This document shows, piece by piece, positions 21,905 to 36,110 of a DNA stretch of 64,000 bases. Within the stretch, counting starts at the first letter, position 1. Every line of letters starts with the position of its first letter. A program made the position numbers and the translations under genes. Source of the DNA: Adiantum capillus-veneris (lineage: Eukaryota > Streptophyta > Polypodiopsida > Polypodiales > Pteridaceae); contig CM043944.1 in assembly GCA_014529385.2 (NCBI GenBank), forward strand, positions 71,442,884 to 71,506,883, in the 5' to 3' direction. The notes under the pieces are model-generated. The model worked only from the letters and a program-made list of their open reading frames with translations, ran no database searches and was not told the DNA's origin.

Positions 21905-22620
21905 TTGAACGAGGATCTGACAAGTAGGAAAGCAGATGTTACTTTTGGGCACCTTATAGAGATGGTACCTAAGCTAAAGCGACAGTGGAAGAGGATGGTT
22001 AACCCAATGGAGAAAGAACCAGAGAGAGGTTCAATGAAGGTATTGGAGATGGATGAGCTACCAGACATTTTCCCAATAGTAGATGTGCGGCACAAAAGAA
22101 AAAATATGGGACAAGGTTATGTTGATGGCGGAGCCCAAATATGTGTCATAACACACTCATGCATTGAGAAGATGGGTCTTACAGTGACTGGGGTGTTAGG
22201 CTTTCGAATCAAATTGGCAAACCATCAGAAATTAAATTGTTTGGGTGTTGTAAAGAGCTTAGAAGTGGAGGCATATGATGCAAAGGTGGTGGTTGATTTT
22301 CATGTGATGCCAGCGGGATTGGGAGCATATTCTATTATATTGGGTAGACCTTGGTTACGTGCACTGGGAGTTGTTCAAGATTGGCAACGTGGTACAATTA
22401 GCCTCTATGGAAAGACAGGTGCCAAGAAGCTATATAATATGGACACAAGGAAAGTATTTGAGGAACTTTATGAAGATGAAGGAAAGTATTGGAGGAACTT
22501 TATGAAGATGACTCTATTGATGAAGACTATTCCACAGTGACTGACGAGGACAATGATAGTACTACCAGCAGTGATGAGGATGTTGATGTTGTATTTCTTT
22601 TGATGGCCAAATAAATCCAT
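21905..22620 (+). pseudogene. gypsy-2 aspartic protease
   Basis: A 211-codon open frame (21905-22540) holds a retropepsin-like domain: active-site YVDGGAQICVI with the Asp-Gly-Gly-Ala loop at 22121-22135, then LNCLGVVKSLEVEAYDAKVV and SIILGRPWLRALGVVQDW. Plant gypsy proteases commonly read D-x-G-A here, so the Asp is kept. It would process the polyprotein. Acidic linker follows to the RT. Confidence 0.85.
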
Positions 22621-23640
22621 GAGTCTGGTTTAGTTGCATTTGCAAATGAGATTGAAGATGAAAGTGAAGGGCCTTATGAAGTGATTGAAGGGATGATGCA
22701 AACCAAGCTTGAATTGTTGAAGAAGCAGGAATTGATGACACAAATGATCAGTGTAGACCTCTCAGCTATGGAGAAGGAGATATATTCGCACATGCTTCCT
22801 AGTTTTCTTGATTTGTTCATTACTTATATGAAGAGATTAGAGTGTTCAAAGGAGAAGAGATGCATATAGAGCTGAAAGAAGGTGCTAAGCCAGTGCGACA
22901 AAGGCTAAGAAGGATGGGTCAAGAGAAAATGGAAGCCTTGCGGGAAGAGGTGGACAAGTTATTGAAGGCAGGGTTCAAAGTCCCAGTAGAAACCATAGAA
23001 AGGGTGAGTCCAATAGTAGTCAGCCGAAAGAAGGATGGAAAGTAGAGGATTTGTGTAGATTTTAAACCCTTAAATGCATCCACTAACAAGAACCCATATC
23101 CTCTTTCATTCATCAATCAGATATTGGATTCAGTGGGGCAGGTTATGAGAGGTACAGTGTGTGTGATGGTTTTTCATGCTATTTTCAATTGAAGATTGCT
23201 CTTAAAGACCGAACAAAGACAACTTTCATTACGCCATGGGGTTGTTATTGCTACATGGTATTGCCATTTGGGTTGTCAAATGGACCATCTTTTTATCAAG
23301 AGAGAGCAAATTGGGTATTGGCACCATTCATTGGTAGTTGTGTTAAAGATTTTATGGATGACTTTTGTGTCTACATCAGAAGGGCTGAACACCATGAGAA
23401 GCTGCAGATGGTATTGGCTCGATATGAGGAATGTGGAGGACAAATAAATCCAAAGAAATGTCATCTAGCACAACCAAGGGTGAAGTTATTGGGTCATAAT
23501 GTGTCAGAAAATGGTATTAAGGCTGATCCAGACAAGGTTAAGTCTATTATTCTTCTTCTATCACCTAAGAGTACAAAGCAATTGGCAACCTTTATACACA
23601 AAGTGAAGTACATGGCGCAGTTTATTCCATTCTCTTCATA
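22621..23640 (+). pseudogene. gypsy-2 reverse transcriptase
   Basis: RT is spread over several frames: RQRLRRMGQEKMEALREEVD, SPIVVSRKKDGK then a stop at about 23043, RICVDFKPLNA, DGFSCYFQLKIALKDRTKTT (motif A region), VLPFGLSNGPSFYQE and the catalytic FMDD at 23351-23362. INPKKCHLAQPRVKLLGHNV follows. FMDD is a less usual form of YxDD. Breaks include the stop after KKDGK and a frameshift near 23160. Confidence 0.88.
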
Positions 23641-23966
23641 GCTCCTTTATCCATTACAACAAGTGGCAAAGCATGATCCATTGCAATGGGATGACAAGTG
23701 TGAAGAAGTGTTTCAAGAGGTGAAAGAGGTGTTAGGGGGGCTATCAGCCATGCAGGCTCCTGATTGGGAGCAAGTGTTTTATGTAAATCCATCAGTAGGG
23801 GATGATGCCATTGGAGCCATGCTATTGCAAAACGAGAAGGGCAGCCATTACATGAGGCCATTGTATTGTGCAAGCCGAGTGAAGTTGGTAGCAGAGAGAA
23901 AATTCTCGGAAGTAGAGCTAGTGATGGCCAGTGTAATATTTGTTTGTCGACGATTTTGTCATTACT
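23641..23966 (+). pseudogene. gypsy-2 RNase H, truncated
   Basis: The start of a gypsy RNase H: DDKCEEVFQEVKEVL, VFYVNPSVGDDAIGAMLLQ (first catalytic position reads Asn instead of Asp), and the Glu-bearing RKFSEVELVMASVIF. The frame then runs into the copia-2 LTR after CHYLL, losing the rest of RNase H and all of integrase. Confidence 0.8.
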
Positions 23967-24192
23967 TGCTATGTATATGGTAGCGATGTGTGTGAACACA
24001 CTTAGGACTGTTGGGGCATTTTTTCTCTCCCTAGGAGGTTTTTTCCCCCAAGCATTGTATATACACCCATTACTCTAGGGTTATCTGATCATTCCATTGC
24101 ACACTATAAGTAATACACTCTCTATTGTGTGCCTTGCACTTCCTTTCTCTTCTCGAAGTTGTGTGTGTTTCCCTGTAACCCTAATTCCAACA
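23967..24192 (+). repeat. 5' LTR of copia-2
   Basis: Matches 63510-63745 from 'ttgct...gtgatgtgtgtgaacac' to the terminal CCAACA at 24192. The exact left edge is uncertain by a few bases because the first 20 bp differ between copies. A TGTTGG at 24009 that mirrors CCAACA is internal, since homology extends upstream of it. Confidence 0.8.
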
Positions 24193-24194
24193 AT

Positions 24195-24205
24195 TGGTAT
24201 CAGAG
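24195..24205 (+). promoter_or_regulatory. PBS of copia-2 (initiator Met tRNA)
   Basis: TGGTATCAGAG follows the LTR after two bases; it is the usual plant copia primer site complementary to initiator tRNA-Met. Confidence 0.92.
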
Positions 24206-24540
24206 TAGGTTGTGTCCTTCTGAGCATAGTCGTCGATAGCTCCAACACACGTCTACTCACTTTCTATGATTTTTGTGAGCTTTGGTGAGCAGGTTGAAAA
24301 ATACTTTGGGGGAGCTTGTTGAGCTCAAAATTTTCATTTGGACTCATTTTGGCCTTCGTTTCCACTACATGAAGTAGTGCACATTCTATTTCATCATTAT
24401 GTGTAGAATTTTTGTCATTGCCATTTTTTTCATAACAGGTTTCTTACAGTCTTCTATGATTTGTGCTATATAGCATGTGTTGTTCCCACTTTGTTTCTCC
24501 TCTTTTCGAGAAGTTTTCACATCAGGTGCAGGCATTCACC
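24206..24540 (+). other. copia-2 leader
   Basis: Untranslated leader between PBS and the gag ATG at 24541. The stretch 'aaatactttgggggagcttgttgagctc' recurs in copia-3 at about 63857, showing the same leader. Confidence 0.7.
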
Positions 24541-25560
24541 ATGGCTAACAACAACATAAATGTGTTCAAAATGTTTCTTGATGAGGACATATTGGATGGG
24601 GACAATTACCCTATGTGGGCTTACATGATGCAACATGTTTTTGTGTCAAAGGGCGTTAGGAACATTGTGCAAAGCATTGATGTACGTCTTGGTTCTGTGG
24701 ATATAGGCGGTGTTGAGGATGCTACAGGTTTTGCTGGAAGGATTGCTGTTGTCAAAACTATTTTTTCTATGGTTTGTGCAAGCTTGGGATGTAAGAGATG
24801 TGGAGGCTCATGCATTGATTTTCTTGGCTGTGAGAGACACTATTACTACTCACATTTGTTCAGCAAAATTTGCAAAACAAGCTTGGGATATTCTGGCTGG
24901 TCTTTATGCAAGTCGCAATGAGGCTACAATTGCATTGCTTTTAAAGAGATGGAATCAAATATTATACATGAGCAAGATGAAATGGACACCTTCGTTGCTG
25001 GTGTGAAGGATATAAACAAGCAACTTATTTTGGCAGCAGGAAAGTCATTTCTAACAATTTCCTTATACAAATTTTTCTTGATGCTTTGCCAGGTTCCTAC
25101 CAGACTTTTGCTAGTACTTGGAGACTTATGACCCAAGGAAATCTTGAAGTTGTCAAGTTTGATGCATTATGCACATTCTTGTTGCAAGAGTCACTTTGAA
25201 GAAAAAATCAGGGCTAAACAGTGTGTAGTTAAATAGGCTTTTATTGCTAGTCAAAGAAAAGGTAGACACTTCTCATGGTTCTTCTACAAGTGGTAAATCA
25301 CATGTTCTCAATGTTTTTGTTGGAAGCAATTCGTCTAGGAATTTGGATGAAAAGGTCAAAAAGAAGATGTGTTGCTATTATTGTAAAGCTAATGATCATT
25401 TGATCAAGCAATGTCCTAAATTGAAGGCAAAAGAGGCTAAGAAGAAAGAGGTTGGTTCCACTACAAATGAAGCTATTGTTAAGTCTTCTTTGAAAGGAGA
25501 TTGTGATGTTGATGTTGATGCAGAATGGCCTTTTAGTATAGAGTGCACTTATGATCCTTC
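24541..25560 (+). pseudogene. copia-2 gag
   Basis: Gag starts at the ATG of 24541 (MANNNINVFKMFLDEDILDG, then NYPMWAYMMQHVF), a typical copia gag opening, with SKGVRNIVQSID following. After a frameshift near 24780, copia gag sense continues (VRDVEAHALIFLAVRDTITT, FAKQAWDILAGLYASRNEA) and then EMDTFVAGVKDINKQL in another frame. A canonical C-x2-C-x4-H-x4-C knuckle reads CYYCKANDHLIKQC (about 25371-25412), followed by a Lys-rich tail. Several frame changes show decay. Confidence 0.82.
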
Positions 25561-25980
25561 TGTTCATGATGCATATATGCTAGTCGCTGCAAATTCTCAT
25601 ATGTGGTACTTTGACAATGGTGCTACAAAGCATATCACCTCTCATCATGACTTGTTTACCTCTCTTGAGTCTGTCCCTCAAGTGAATATTGTCACTTGTG
25701 CCAACAATGCCTCTTATCTGGTTCAGGGAGTTGGAAAGATTGTGCTTATTTCTGCAAATGGTAGTTATGTCACACTTGTTGATGCATTGTATGTACCTGG
25801 GATCAAGAAGAATCTTTTGTCTGTATTTGCACTTGCTAGACTTGGCCTTGTAGTCAAATTTGTGATAAAAGATATACTATACATAATCTCAATTTTGGTG
25901 ATGAAATTATTGCATCTTGCATTTTATGGAGTGGGCTATATAAGCTTACTTTGTATGACAAGTGTGGATAAAATTTTGCA
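25561..25980 (+). pseudogene. copia-2 protease
   Basis: The same frame as the gag knuckle continues into a copia protease: MWYFDNGATKHITSHHDLF, where Asp-Asn-Gly-Ala stands for the usual D-S-G-A/C, then VQGVGKIVLISANGSYVTL and VDALYVPGIKKNLLSVFALA, the standard C-terminal block. The catalytic Asp is present. Confidence 0.85.
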
Positions 25981-26720
25981 ATTGCAGTTGTGGATTTGAA
26001 GGTTGTTTCATATGCAAAACTTTGGCATGCACGTTTTGGGCATCTAAATTTTGCTAGTTTACTTTGTTTGCAAAATCTGATATGGTTGGTTTTTTGCTAC
26101 CCTCTAAAGCACCTATCAAACATGTTTGTGAAGGCTGTATTTTGGGTAAGATGCAGCGTTCAAATTCCAAAGGATGGTTTAGTTAGGGCCACATGTAGGT
26201 TGTAACTTGTGCATGATGATATTTGTGGGCCCATGCAAACTCCCTCCTTGGGCAATTACCTTTACTTCGTGACTTTCATTGATGATTACTCCAAAGTTTG
26301 AAGTGTTTATGTGCTTCAAACAATTTTTTGGATGAATTCAATGCAATTCTGGCTAGTCATAGGATAAAACATCAATGTACAATGCCATATACGCCTCAAT
26401 AAAATGGTGTTGCTTAGAGGAAAAATAGGTCTCTCACAAAAATGGCACGATATATGGTCAAAAGTCAAGCTTTGCCACATTCATTTTGTCTTGAGGCCAT
26501 CATGTGTGCCACTTATGTACTTAACACGTGTCCTACAAAAGCTTTGCAGTCTATGACTCCATATGAAGCATGGTATGATAGAAAGCCTTCTATTGAGCAC
26601 ATGCATGTTTTTGGTTGTTTGTCATATGCTTTGGTGTCACAAACACAGCACAAAACATTGGATAATAAGGCTATCAAATGTATTTCTGTTGGCTATAGTG
26701 CTGAAAGCAAAGGTTAGAGG
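25981..26720 (+). pseudogene. copia-2 integrase with core deletion
   Basis: The zinc-binding start AKLWHARFGHLNFASLLCL and the first catalytic Asp block (DICGPMQTPSLGNYL, 26219-26280) are present. About 26295-26330 the sequence jumps from 'ttactccaaagt' to 'gatgaattcaatgc', losing the second Asp (SDRGGEY) that copia-1 still has. The part after the catalytic Glu follows: TKMARYMVKSQALPHSF, NTCPTKALQSMTPYE and HVFGCLSYALVS. The enzyme is inactive by deletion. Confidence 0.82.
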
Positions 26721-27197
26721 TTGTACCATCCGCAAACAAAGCATATCTTGGTTTCATGGGATGTTGTGTTTGTGGAAGATTCTGTTCATCCCTTGCTGGC
26801 ATGTACTAGAGACAGTAATGTAAGTTCACATGACATTTATGAGAGGTTTTTGCCTCCTTTTGGTGGTAAGTTTGAATGTAAATTCCAATGAGGCAAATGT
26901 ACAGCCTATGGGGGTTTTTGAAATGTTACAGATCAGCCTATTACTGTTGTAGATGTACATGATGTTCTTGATGAGGAAAGGGTTAAGAATGAACAGGCTA
27001 GAGGTATACCAAAATGGATGGTTCATACTTTGCGTGACGGTAAATTGGATGCACCTCTATCTAGTCGTACTCGTTGATGTTCTCTCTATGCATCCTATGC
27101 ATCAGATTGTTATGCTTTAGCTGTGTCTATCTTATGTGATGTTGAGAAACCTTTGTCTTTTGATGAAGCACAAAATTCAAAAAATTGGATGGTTGAG
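26721..27197 (+). pseudogene. copia-2 integrase-RT connector
   Basis: The copia connector, in shifted frames, reads SWDVVFVEDSVHPLL-like text, VDVHDVLDEERVKNEQARGI, then LRDGKLDAPLSSRTR. The latter spans the site where gypsy-1 inserted into copia-1. It ends in KNWMVE at 27197, immediately before the intron-like insertion. Confidence 0.75.
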
Positions 27198-27423
27198 GTT
27201 ATTAATTTGACTATCACATGAGTGCAGCAGAAGGGGTTATTAAAAAAAAAAACTCACATTTTCACATACAGAAGGGTATCATAAAATAAAATTGGGAAAA
27301 AAATTACAGATTGAATAAGAAAAGGGTGTATTTTATTTGTCAAAAATTCACAAATAAATAGTTTTATAAATAGTCCTTGAACGCACACAATATACACAAT
27401 TTATACATAGTGACCTCCCCCAG
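27198..27423 (+). other. 226-bp intron-like insertion in copia-2 RT
   Basis: The copia frame is broken between GAG (Glu, 27195-27197) and GCT (Ala, 27424-27426). The extra 226 bp begin GTTATT and end CCCCCAG, the GT...AG borders of a spliceosomal intron, and are AT-rich. Removal restores W-M-V-E-A-S-M-Q-S-E-Y-D in frame, and copia-1 has no such insertion there (WMVATQSQYD). A small inserted element is the alternative; the apparent flanking AGG repeat would then be a 3-bp duplication. Confidence 0.55.
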
Positions 27424-28185
27424 GCTTCCATGCAATCAGAATATGATGCACCTATAGAAATGGACACATGGACTTTATGTGATTTTCCTCTTGGCAAAAA
27501 GGCCATCGGTACAAAGTGGGTTTACAAGTTAAAACGCAAGCCCGAGATTGATCGCAATAAGGCTCGACTTGTTGCAAAGGGTCATGCACAACAAAAAGGC
27601 ATAGATTATGAAGAGACTTTTGCTTCCACTTGTTGTATGACTATTGCGTGTTTTCTATGTGCATTAGAAGCTCATTTTGGATGGGATGTACATCAATCTG
27701 ATATTGTTACTACTTTCTTGAAGAGCGACATATTTGTGGAAGTTTATGTCATGTAACCTCGCGGTTTTGTCATTAAAGAGCAAGAAGATAAAGTGTGCAA
27801 ATGTAAGAAAGCTTTGTATTGGTTGAAGCAATCTCCTCGTGCTTTGTATGAGAAGGCTGACACTCATTTGATCAAACAAGGATTTCATAATAGTCCAGCA
27901 GAAAGCACATTGTATGTAAAGCATGAGGGTGGTGTACTTCTCATTGTTGTTCTCTATGTGGATGTTTTGTTGAGAGACATATTGTTGGATTTAAGGATGA
28001 TTTGAATGCTACTTTCAAGATGAAAGAGTTGGGGCTATTGCATCATTACTTAAGTATACAGTCTAAGCAGTGTGATGGTGGTATTGCCTTGTGTCAGACA
28101 AGTTACATAGAGACATTGCTATGTAAGTTTGGACTTGAGGATTGAAAACCTATTGACATTCCCATGGAAATAGGTTTGAAATTGA
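27424..28185 (+). pseudogene. copia-2 reverse transcriptase and RNase H start
   Basis: The RT begins MQSEYDAPIEMDTWTLCDFP and continues KKAIGTKWVYKLKRKP, RLVAKGHAQQKGIDYEETFA and QSDIVTTFLKSDIFVEVYVM. A stop follows at about 27755, then KVCKCKKALYWLKQSPRALY and GVLLIVVLYVDVLL, where the YVDD box now reads YVDV, removing the second catalytic Asp. HHYLSIQSKQCDGGIALCQ and the KFGLED block follow, and homology stops at about 28185 before the rest of RNase H. Confidence 0.87.
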
Positions 28186-28690
28186 GTGTTTTCTATCACA
28201 CTCATTTCTAATATCATGTGTCTACCATCACTATTGTGTCTATGTTGTTCCTCTTCTTTTAACTTAGCCTCATACTCAAGCTCCATTTGATTCTCCTCCG
28301 ACATCAGAGATCGAAAAGTGGAGTGGAAAAATTATCAAGATTTGTTTGCAGATCTTTGATTCTCCCTCTATCATTGGGGACAAAAAAGCGATAGTGAAAA
28401 GCATTGCCAAGGGGTGGAAAAGCTTGCATTGCTTGCACAACATTCATAGTTTGTGTAAACCCTTTGATCATCACATCCCTGTGGTTATGGTCCATTCTAT
28501 ATTCATCCTCTTTGTCATGATCTCTTGTTCTTTCATAGCTTCTCTCATGCCCATTAGTGTCCACCATGATTTCCATCCTCATGTCAATCATGCTTATTGC
28601 GATCTTGATCATCATCTCTTCTACAAATTTTGCCTTCATGTTGACTGTCGCGCTCAACCCTACTATCATGTCTACCATCACCACTTGCAT
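28119..28690 (-). CDS. Hypothetical minus-strand reading region, unrecognised
   Basis: Two open stretches, 28304-28690 and 28119-28304, overlap at TGATG and together read about 190 residues. They are rich in Met, Asp, His and Arg (DHDKEDEYRMDHNHRDVMIK), then Glu/Lys-rich (MELEYEAKLKEEEQHRHN). It may be part of a gag-like protein or chance, and it lies inside an imperfectly duplicated segment. It partly overlaps the truncated end of copia-2, which argues against an intact gene. Confidence 0.25.
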
Positions 28691-28870
28691 CTTTGTCGTT
28701 CCTCTTCTTTCAAATTAGCACAAGGGATAGAAATGTGGACATCTTTGATTCTCCCTCTTATCATCATGGACAAAAGAGAGAATAATTTCTATGGGGTGGA
28801 AAAGCATGCACCACACGAAGTTCATGCTCTTTGTGAGTCCTTTGATCACCACATACCTTATAAAGGGCAT
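28214..28870. repeat. Imperfect tandem duplication
   Basis: The order 'gtctaccatcac', 'gttcctcttctttt', 'ctttgattctccctct', 'ggggtggaaaagc', 'cctttgatcatcacat' occurs at 28214-28490 and again at 28667-28860, the second copy with internal deletions. Confidence 0.8.
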
Positions 28871-28959
28871 CATGGATGACATTCCAAGAGTGTAGGTGTA
28901 CAGGAAAATGGTAGATGACTATACCAGATAGAAAAATAGAGGTGCTTCATTGCAAGTAC

Positions 28960-29180
28960 TTGGCACCTATGTTTTATGCATGGAGCAGATGCCAAGAGGA
29001 GTGGAGGTCACATAAGGCTATCTCATTAAGCTAATGCTAGCAGAAGATTATATCATCAAACTATGTAGCTGCAAATACATGGCACCTATGTTTTGTGCAT
29101 TGAGCAGATGCCAAGAGGAGTAGAGGTCAAAGAATGCTATCTCATCAAACAAATGCTAGCAGATACTAGATGATACATTT
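28960..29180. repeat. 119-bp imperfect tandem duplication
   Basis: 'GGCACCTATGTTTT' occurs at 28962 and 29081, each followed by 'gagcagatgccaagaggagt' and 'ctatctcat'. The two units differ at several sites. Confidence 0.88.
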
Positions 29181-30195
29181 TAATTAGATGTTGTGAGGAG
29201 AAAGCACCAAATAATATCTCTCAAGAACATTTTTATATGCACAATGTTTTAGTTATTTTTGCCAATATGGTGTCTTTAAAACCTTAAAGCCATATTTTCC
29301 AAGTAATTCTAATTATGATCAAAAGTCCATCACACCTTCTGATCCAAGTGTTAACAAAATTTTATTTAGAATCTTTATTTTTTTGTTATCTCTATTTGGT
29401 TTCTTTCTTTTTTTAAATTCTTATTTGAAATGTGAAGTAACCAAAATAAGATTTCTTTAAAAGTAGACCCACCCTCTTTTATTTATCCAAAAAATGCATC
29501 AAAAGTCTATGACCCCTTTTGATGCAAGTGTCTTGAAAAAAACCAGATATGAGTAGTCTAATTAGTCAAGCTCTTTGCAAAATTTTGTTCAACTGCTTGA
29601 GACCTTTCCTTTGTTCCATCCAAAAATGGTAAGCATTTATGTTTTTTAAGTAGAATTAAATGTACGATTTTTAAGATATTTGAAAGAAAACCTAAAGTTT
29701 TCACCACTCAAACCATTTTAATGGCCATACTAATAAGCATTAAGTATCTAGTATCAACTCCAAATCCACTACAACATTTTGATGGAATTCAACATATTAT
29801 CAAATTTAGACAATAATGTCATCCTAGGTTTTAGTTTAATTTCAATAAAGTACACAGGGATAGCTACTTGGTCAGTCATAACAAACAATCATCACCGAGT
29901 CAATCAAATGTAGAGTGGGTTTCTAACAGCAATCGATAAGCACATGTACATTAATGTATAGCAATGAGGGGTAGGTATATGGTTTAGATGTCCTAGATCA
30001 GTGCTTTTGATCATCCATGTCAAAGAAGATTAGTGACCTATACCCAATTTAAACCATTCAAGCTAAAAAATCCCCCATGTCAATCCTCGAATGGTCAAAA
30101 ATTGATACCGTCAGTAGTTTTTAGCTTAGTGTACCCCAAAAAAATCATTAGCTACTACTAAAGGCAAAACCACATATTTTTTTGAATGGCTAGAC
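29181..30195. other. AT-rich DNA, nothing recognised
   Basis: I see no coding sense, terminal repeats or RNA gene in this 1-kb stretch. Confidence 0.4.
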
Positions 30196-30345
30196 TAAGT
30201 ATCGAAATTGCATAGTAGTGGATCAAGCGATACCAAGTTACATACTGAGTATCGGTATTGCATGGCACTAGATCATGCAATAGCAAGTTACACATTGAGT
30301 ATCAGTATTGCATGGTAGTAGAGCAAGCAATACCAAGTTAAACAT
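30196..30345. repeat. 50-bp tandem repeat, three units
   Basis: Units start at 'atcgaaattg' 30201, 'atcggtattg' 30251 and 'atcagtattg' 30301, an exact 50-bp period, with shared 'gcatggtagtagatcaagcaata' character. Units differ at a few sites. Confidence 0.93.

Positions 30346-33566
<3,221 letters not shown>

Positions 33567-33611
<45 letters not shown>
33567..33611. repeat. (TG)n microsatellite bordering block E
   Basis: A TG run of about 45 bp directly followed by block E (TTGCTATTTTTAGACTTATA). Confidence 0.95.
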
Positions 33612-33943
33612 GCTATTTTTAGACTTATACTTATACACAAAAGAATATAACAATTCAAAAGATAGCTGGCTTTAGACAAATGGCAATGATTAGCACAAAA
33701 AGAACTCAATCTTTGATTCATTTTTGTACATCATAGTGAGAATGAGATATCATTCTAGTGTTTTGTATATAAGATAGTCAAGAACAACTTATTTTGAAGT
33801 GAAAGAGACGAGGTTCGATAGTGATGGACAACAACTAAACCAAAAAGATCCTACTTAAAGATAGAGTCCTCACCTACATCCATATAAACAAGACAACATA
33901 TTCATTAGCCTTGAATAGTGTGAGTGTGTGTGTGTGTGTGTGT
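33611..33943. repeat. Long repeat blocks E and A'' (copy I)
   Basis: 33611-33762 (block E) matches 59477-59632. 33763-33917 (block A, truncated) matches 34561-34730 and 59633-59785, starting at 'tataagatagtcaagaa'. It ends in a TG run (about 33918-33943). Confidence 0.88.
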
Positions 33944-34555
33944 CCGCCCTAACCCAGGCACCATACTCAATGAGTCGACAGTAGGCCCATTGAGTATGAG
34001 CCTACTGCCTCATCAAGTTGATGAGAATAGAATAGTCAACAAGTCTGAGCCAAAGAGATGTATCATATCAAAAAATCCACGAGTCTCATCGGAGCTATAA
34101 GTGACAATGTTAATAGAGAGGATTATACTTCAATCAAAGTTTTAAGGCTTTGTTAGCCAGTAGAGAATAGTATGAATGCCGCTCATAGTCAGTTGTAGAA
34201 GTTTTCCATGCTTTAATTAGTTTCTATGGATAGTTCTCAAAAGAACCGTCCATCCAAGAGTAGTTTTTTTATAGGTAAAATGTTCCATGAATCATAAGAA
34301 TCAAAGTAATTACACATGGGCAGATAATTTTGGATTAACTTGCAACCTAAAACTAGTAGAGTCAAAGAAAACAATAGTCTATAGCTATGAGCAAGAATCT
34401 GATCTATAGACAAGGAAACACCACCTAACACATGTCAACCTAACGAGGAATTATAGACAGCGGGTCCATCAAAGCCTATCGACAAAAAGCTCTAAAGTCA
34501 GCATCTTAGTTTCCCAACTTTGTGGGAGAATCTTGTGTTTAGACATGTGTGTTGT
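33944..34555. repeat. Long repeat block B (copy I)
   Basis: Matches 58879-59475 almost end to end. It opens with 'aacccaggca' and an 11-bp inverted repeat, CATACTCAATG (33962-33972) and CATTGAGTATG (33988-33998), which can form a hairpin with a 15-bp loop. A second pairing, CAGTAGGC with GCCTACTG, overlaps the loop. A diverged start of the block recurs at 40333-40420. Confidence 0.92.
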
Positions 34556-34560
34556 TGTTT

Positions 34561-34957
<397 letters not shown>

Positions 34958-34984
34958 GGATTGTTAATCAAAACTATTTATCCC

Positions 34985-36110
34985 CAACTTGAACCAAACG
35001 ATTCAAAAAGAGAATTGACAAAGATGAATAAAAGTGAGTCCATACGTTTTTTTCTTAAACATATGTACATTTAAAGTAGAATTTTGAAGTTTTTATAAAA
35101 GTAAAAAATGAAGTAGCAGCAATAGAAGTTTTTCTACCAAAAATTGGTCAAGCAGCATTTGAATTTACCGATAAAAAAAGTTTGAATCCTTACCTACAGC
35201 CATCATGCAAACACAAAAATCATTAGCACTTTTTTTAGTCATGGAATGCAAGTATAGGACGGACAGTTGTCATCCATGTCCCTCTTATCCAAACATTCAA
35301 ATGCCAAAAATTCTATCTTGAGCCATGTATGCACATGGCAGCTAAAAGTAAACACTCTAGGCAAGATTTTCACATCAGCTAATTTTGATAGATAAGAGCA
35401 TTAAAGCTTTGTCAAAGCACATTACTTAAAAGTGTAGGAATAGAATTTATCCTTCAAGTTAATTAAAAATGCCATCCTATCATAGTTTTTAGCACATAGT
35501 TTAAAAACTATTCAAACAATTGCACTCATGCTTCAGGAAAACATGAGTGACTAGAAATGGGAAAATTTAATTTTAAGTTTAAGTTGATTTTAAGTTATGT
35601 TATCGAGGTTATGTATTACAATAACGTGAAATCCAATTCTATAATTAAGTTTGCATCATTGCAATTGATTCCATAAGAAAAAAACTTGATATACCATATA
35701 AAGTAAGCCATCCACCTTAGAGGAGGAGGAGGAGGAGGAAGAGACCATGGCTTCAAAATCTGCCCGTTTTACTACCATGAGAGAGGCCGCTTGGGGAAAT
35801 TTTGTATATCGACAGTAGAGAGATCGTGTGCCCTTCCACCAAGCATCTGATTCTTTTGAGTTTGCGCACCTTTGTATGGGCAACCAAATGGAATTGGGGA
35901 ACACAATAAAGTGTAGTAGAAGGATATAGTGCTAACGTGCAACTTGATGCAAAGAGCTAAAGAGCCAAAGTGACAAGGCTAAAATTAATAAAGAAACCTA
36001 GAAGCGTTTGTGTTGAGAACTCCCAGCAGAAGTAGATATTACATCAGGCAAGTCAAAGAGCGTGTGTGTGTGTGTGTGTGTGCGTGTGTGCGTGTGTGCG
36101 TGTGTGTGTT
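34985..36110. repeat. Long repeat block C (copy I) with 340 bp of extra DNA
   Basis: 34986-35595 matches 57166-57796, and 35935-36075 matches 57800-57940. The intervening 35596-35934 is absent from the other copy. It contains a (GGA)n run at 35720-35738 and an ATG in favourable context, ACCATGGC (35745), followed by a short open frame. The block ends in an interrupted TG/CGTG run (36060-36110). Confidence 0.88.

Larger units (their letters stand above)
20734..23966 (+). mobile_element. gypsy-2: LTR-less Ty3/gypsy fragment
   Basis: A plus-strand gag-protease-RT-RNase H series with no LTR, PBS or integrase. The left end abuts broken copia-1 and the right end is replaced by the 5' LTR of copia-2. 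Its RT and protease sequences differ from gypsy-1, gypsy-3 and gypsy-4, so it is a separate family. I did not find its integrase beyond copia-2. Confidence 0.85.
23967..28185 (+). mobile_element. copia-2: Ty1/copia element lacking its 3' LTR
   Basis: A 5' LTR (23967-24192), initiator-Met PBS, leader, gag, protease, partly deleted integrase, and RT in normal copia order, ending abruptly inside RNase H at about 28185. It is the same family as copia-1 and copia-3. It carries the unoccupied version of the gypsy-1 target site (GATGC at 27048-27052). Confidence 0.88.

Noticed and set aside
24009-24014. TGTTGG at 24009 as the copia-2 LTR start
   Set aside because: It mirrors the terminal CCAACA, but homology with the 63.5-kb LTR extends about 40 bp upstream, so the LTR starts earlier.
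24195-24205. TGGTATCAGAGC-type sequences as tRNA genes (also 52779, 56183, 60074, 63748)
   Set aside because: Only the tRNA 3'-end complement is present, next to LTR ends, which is the signature of primer-binding sites.
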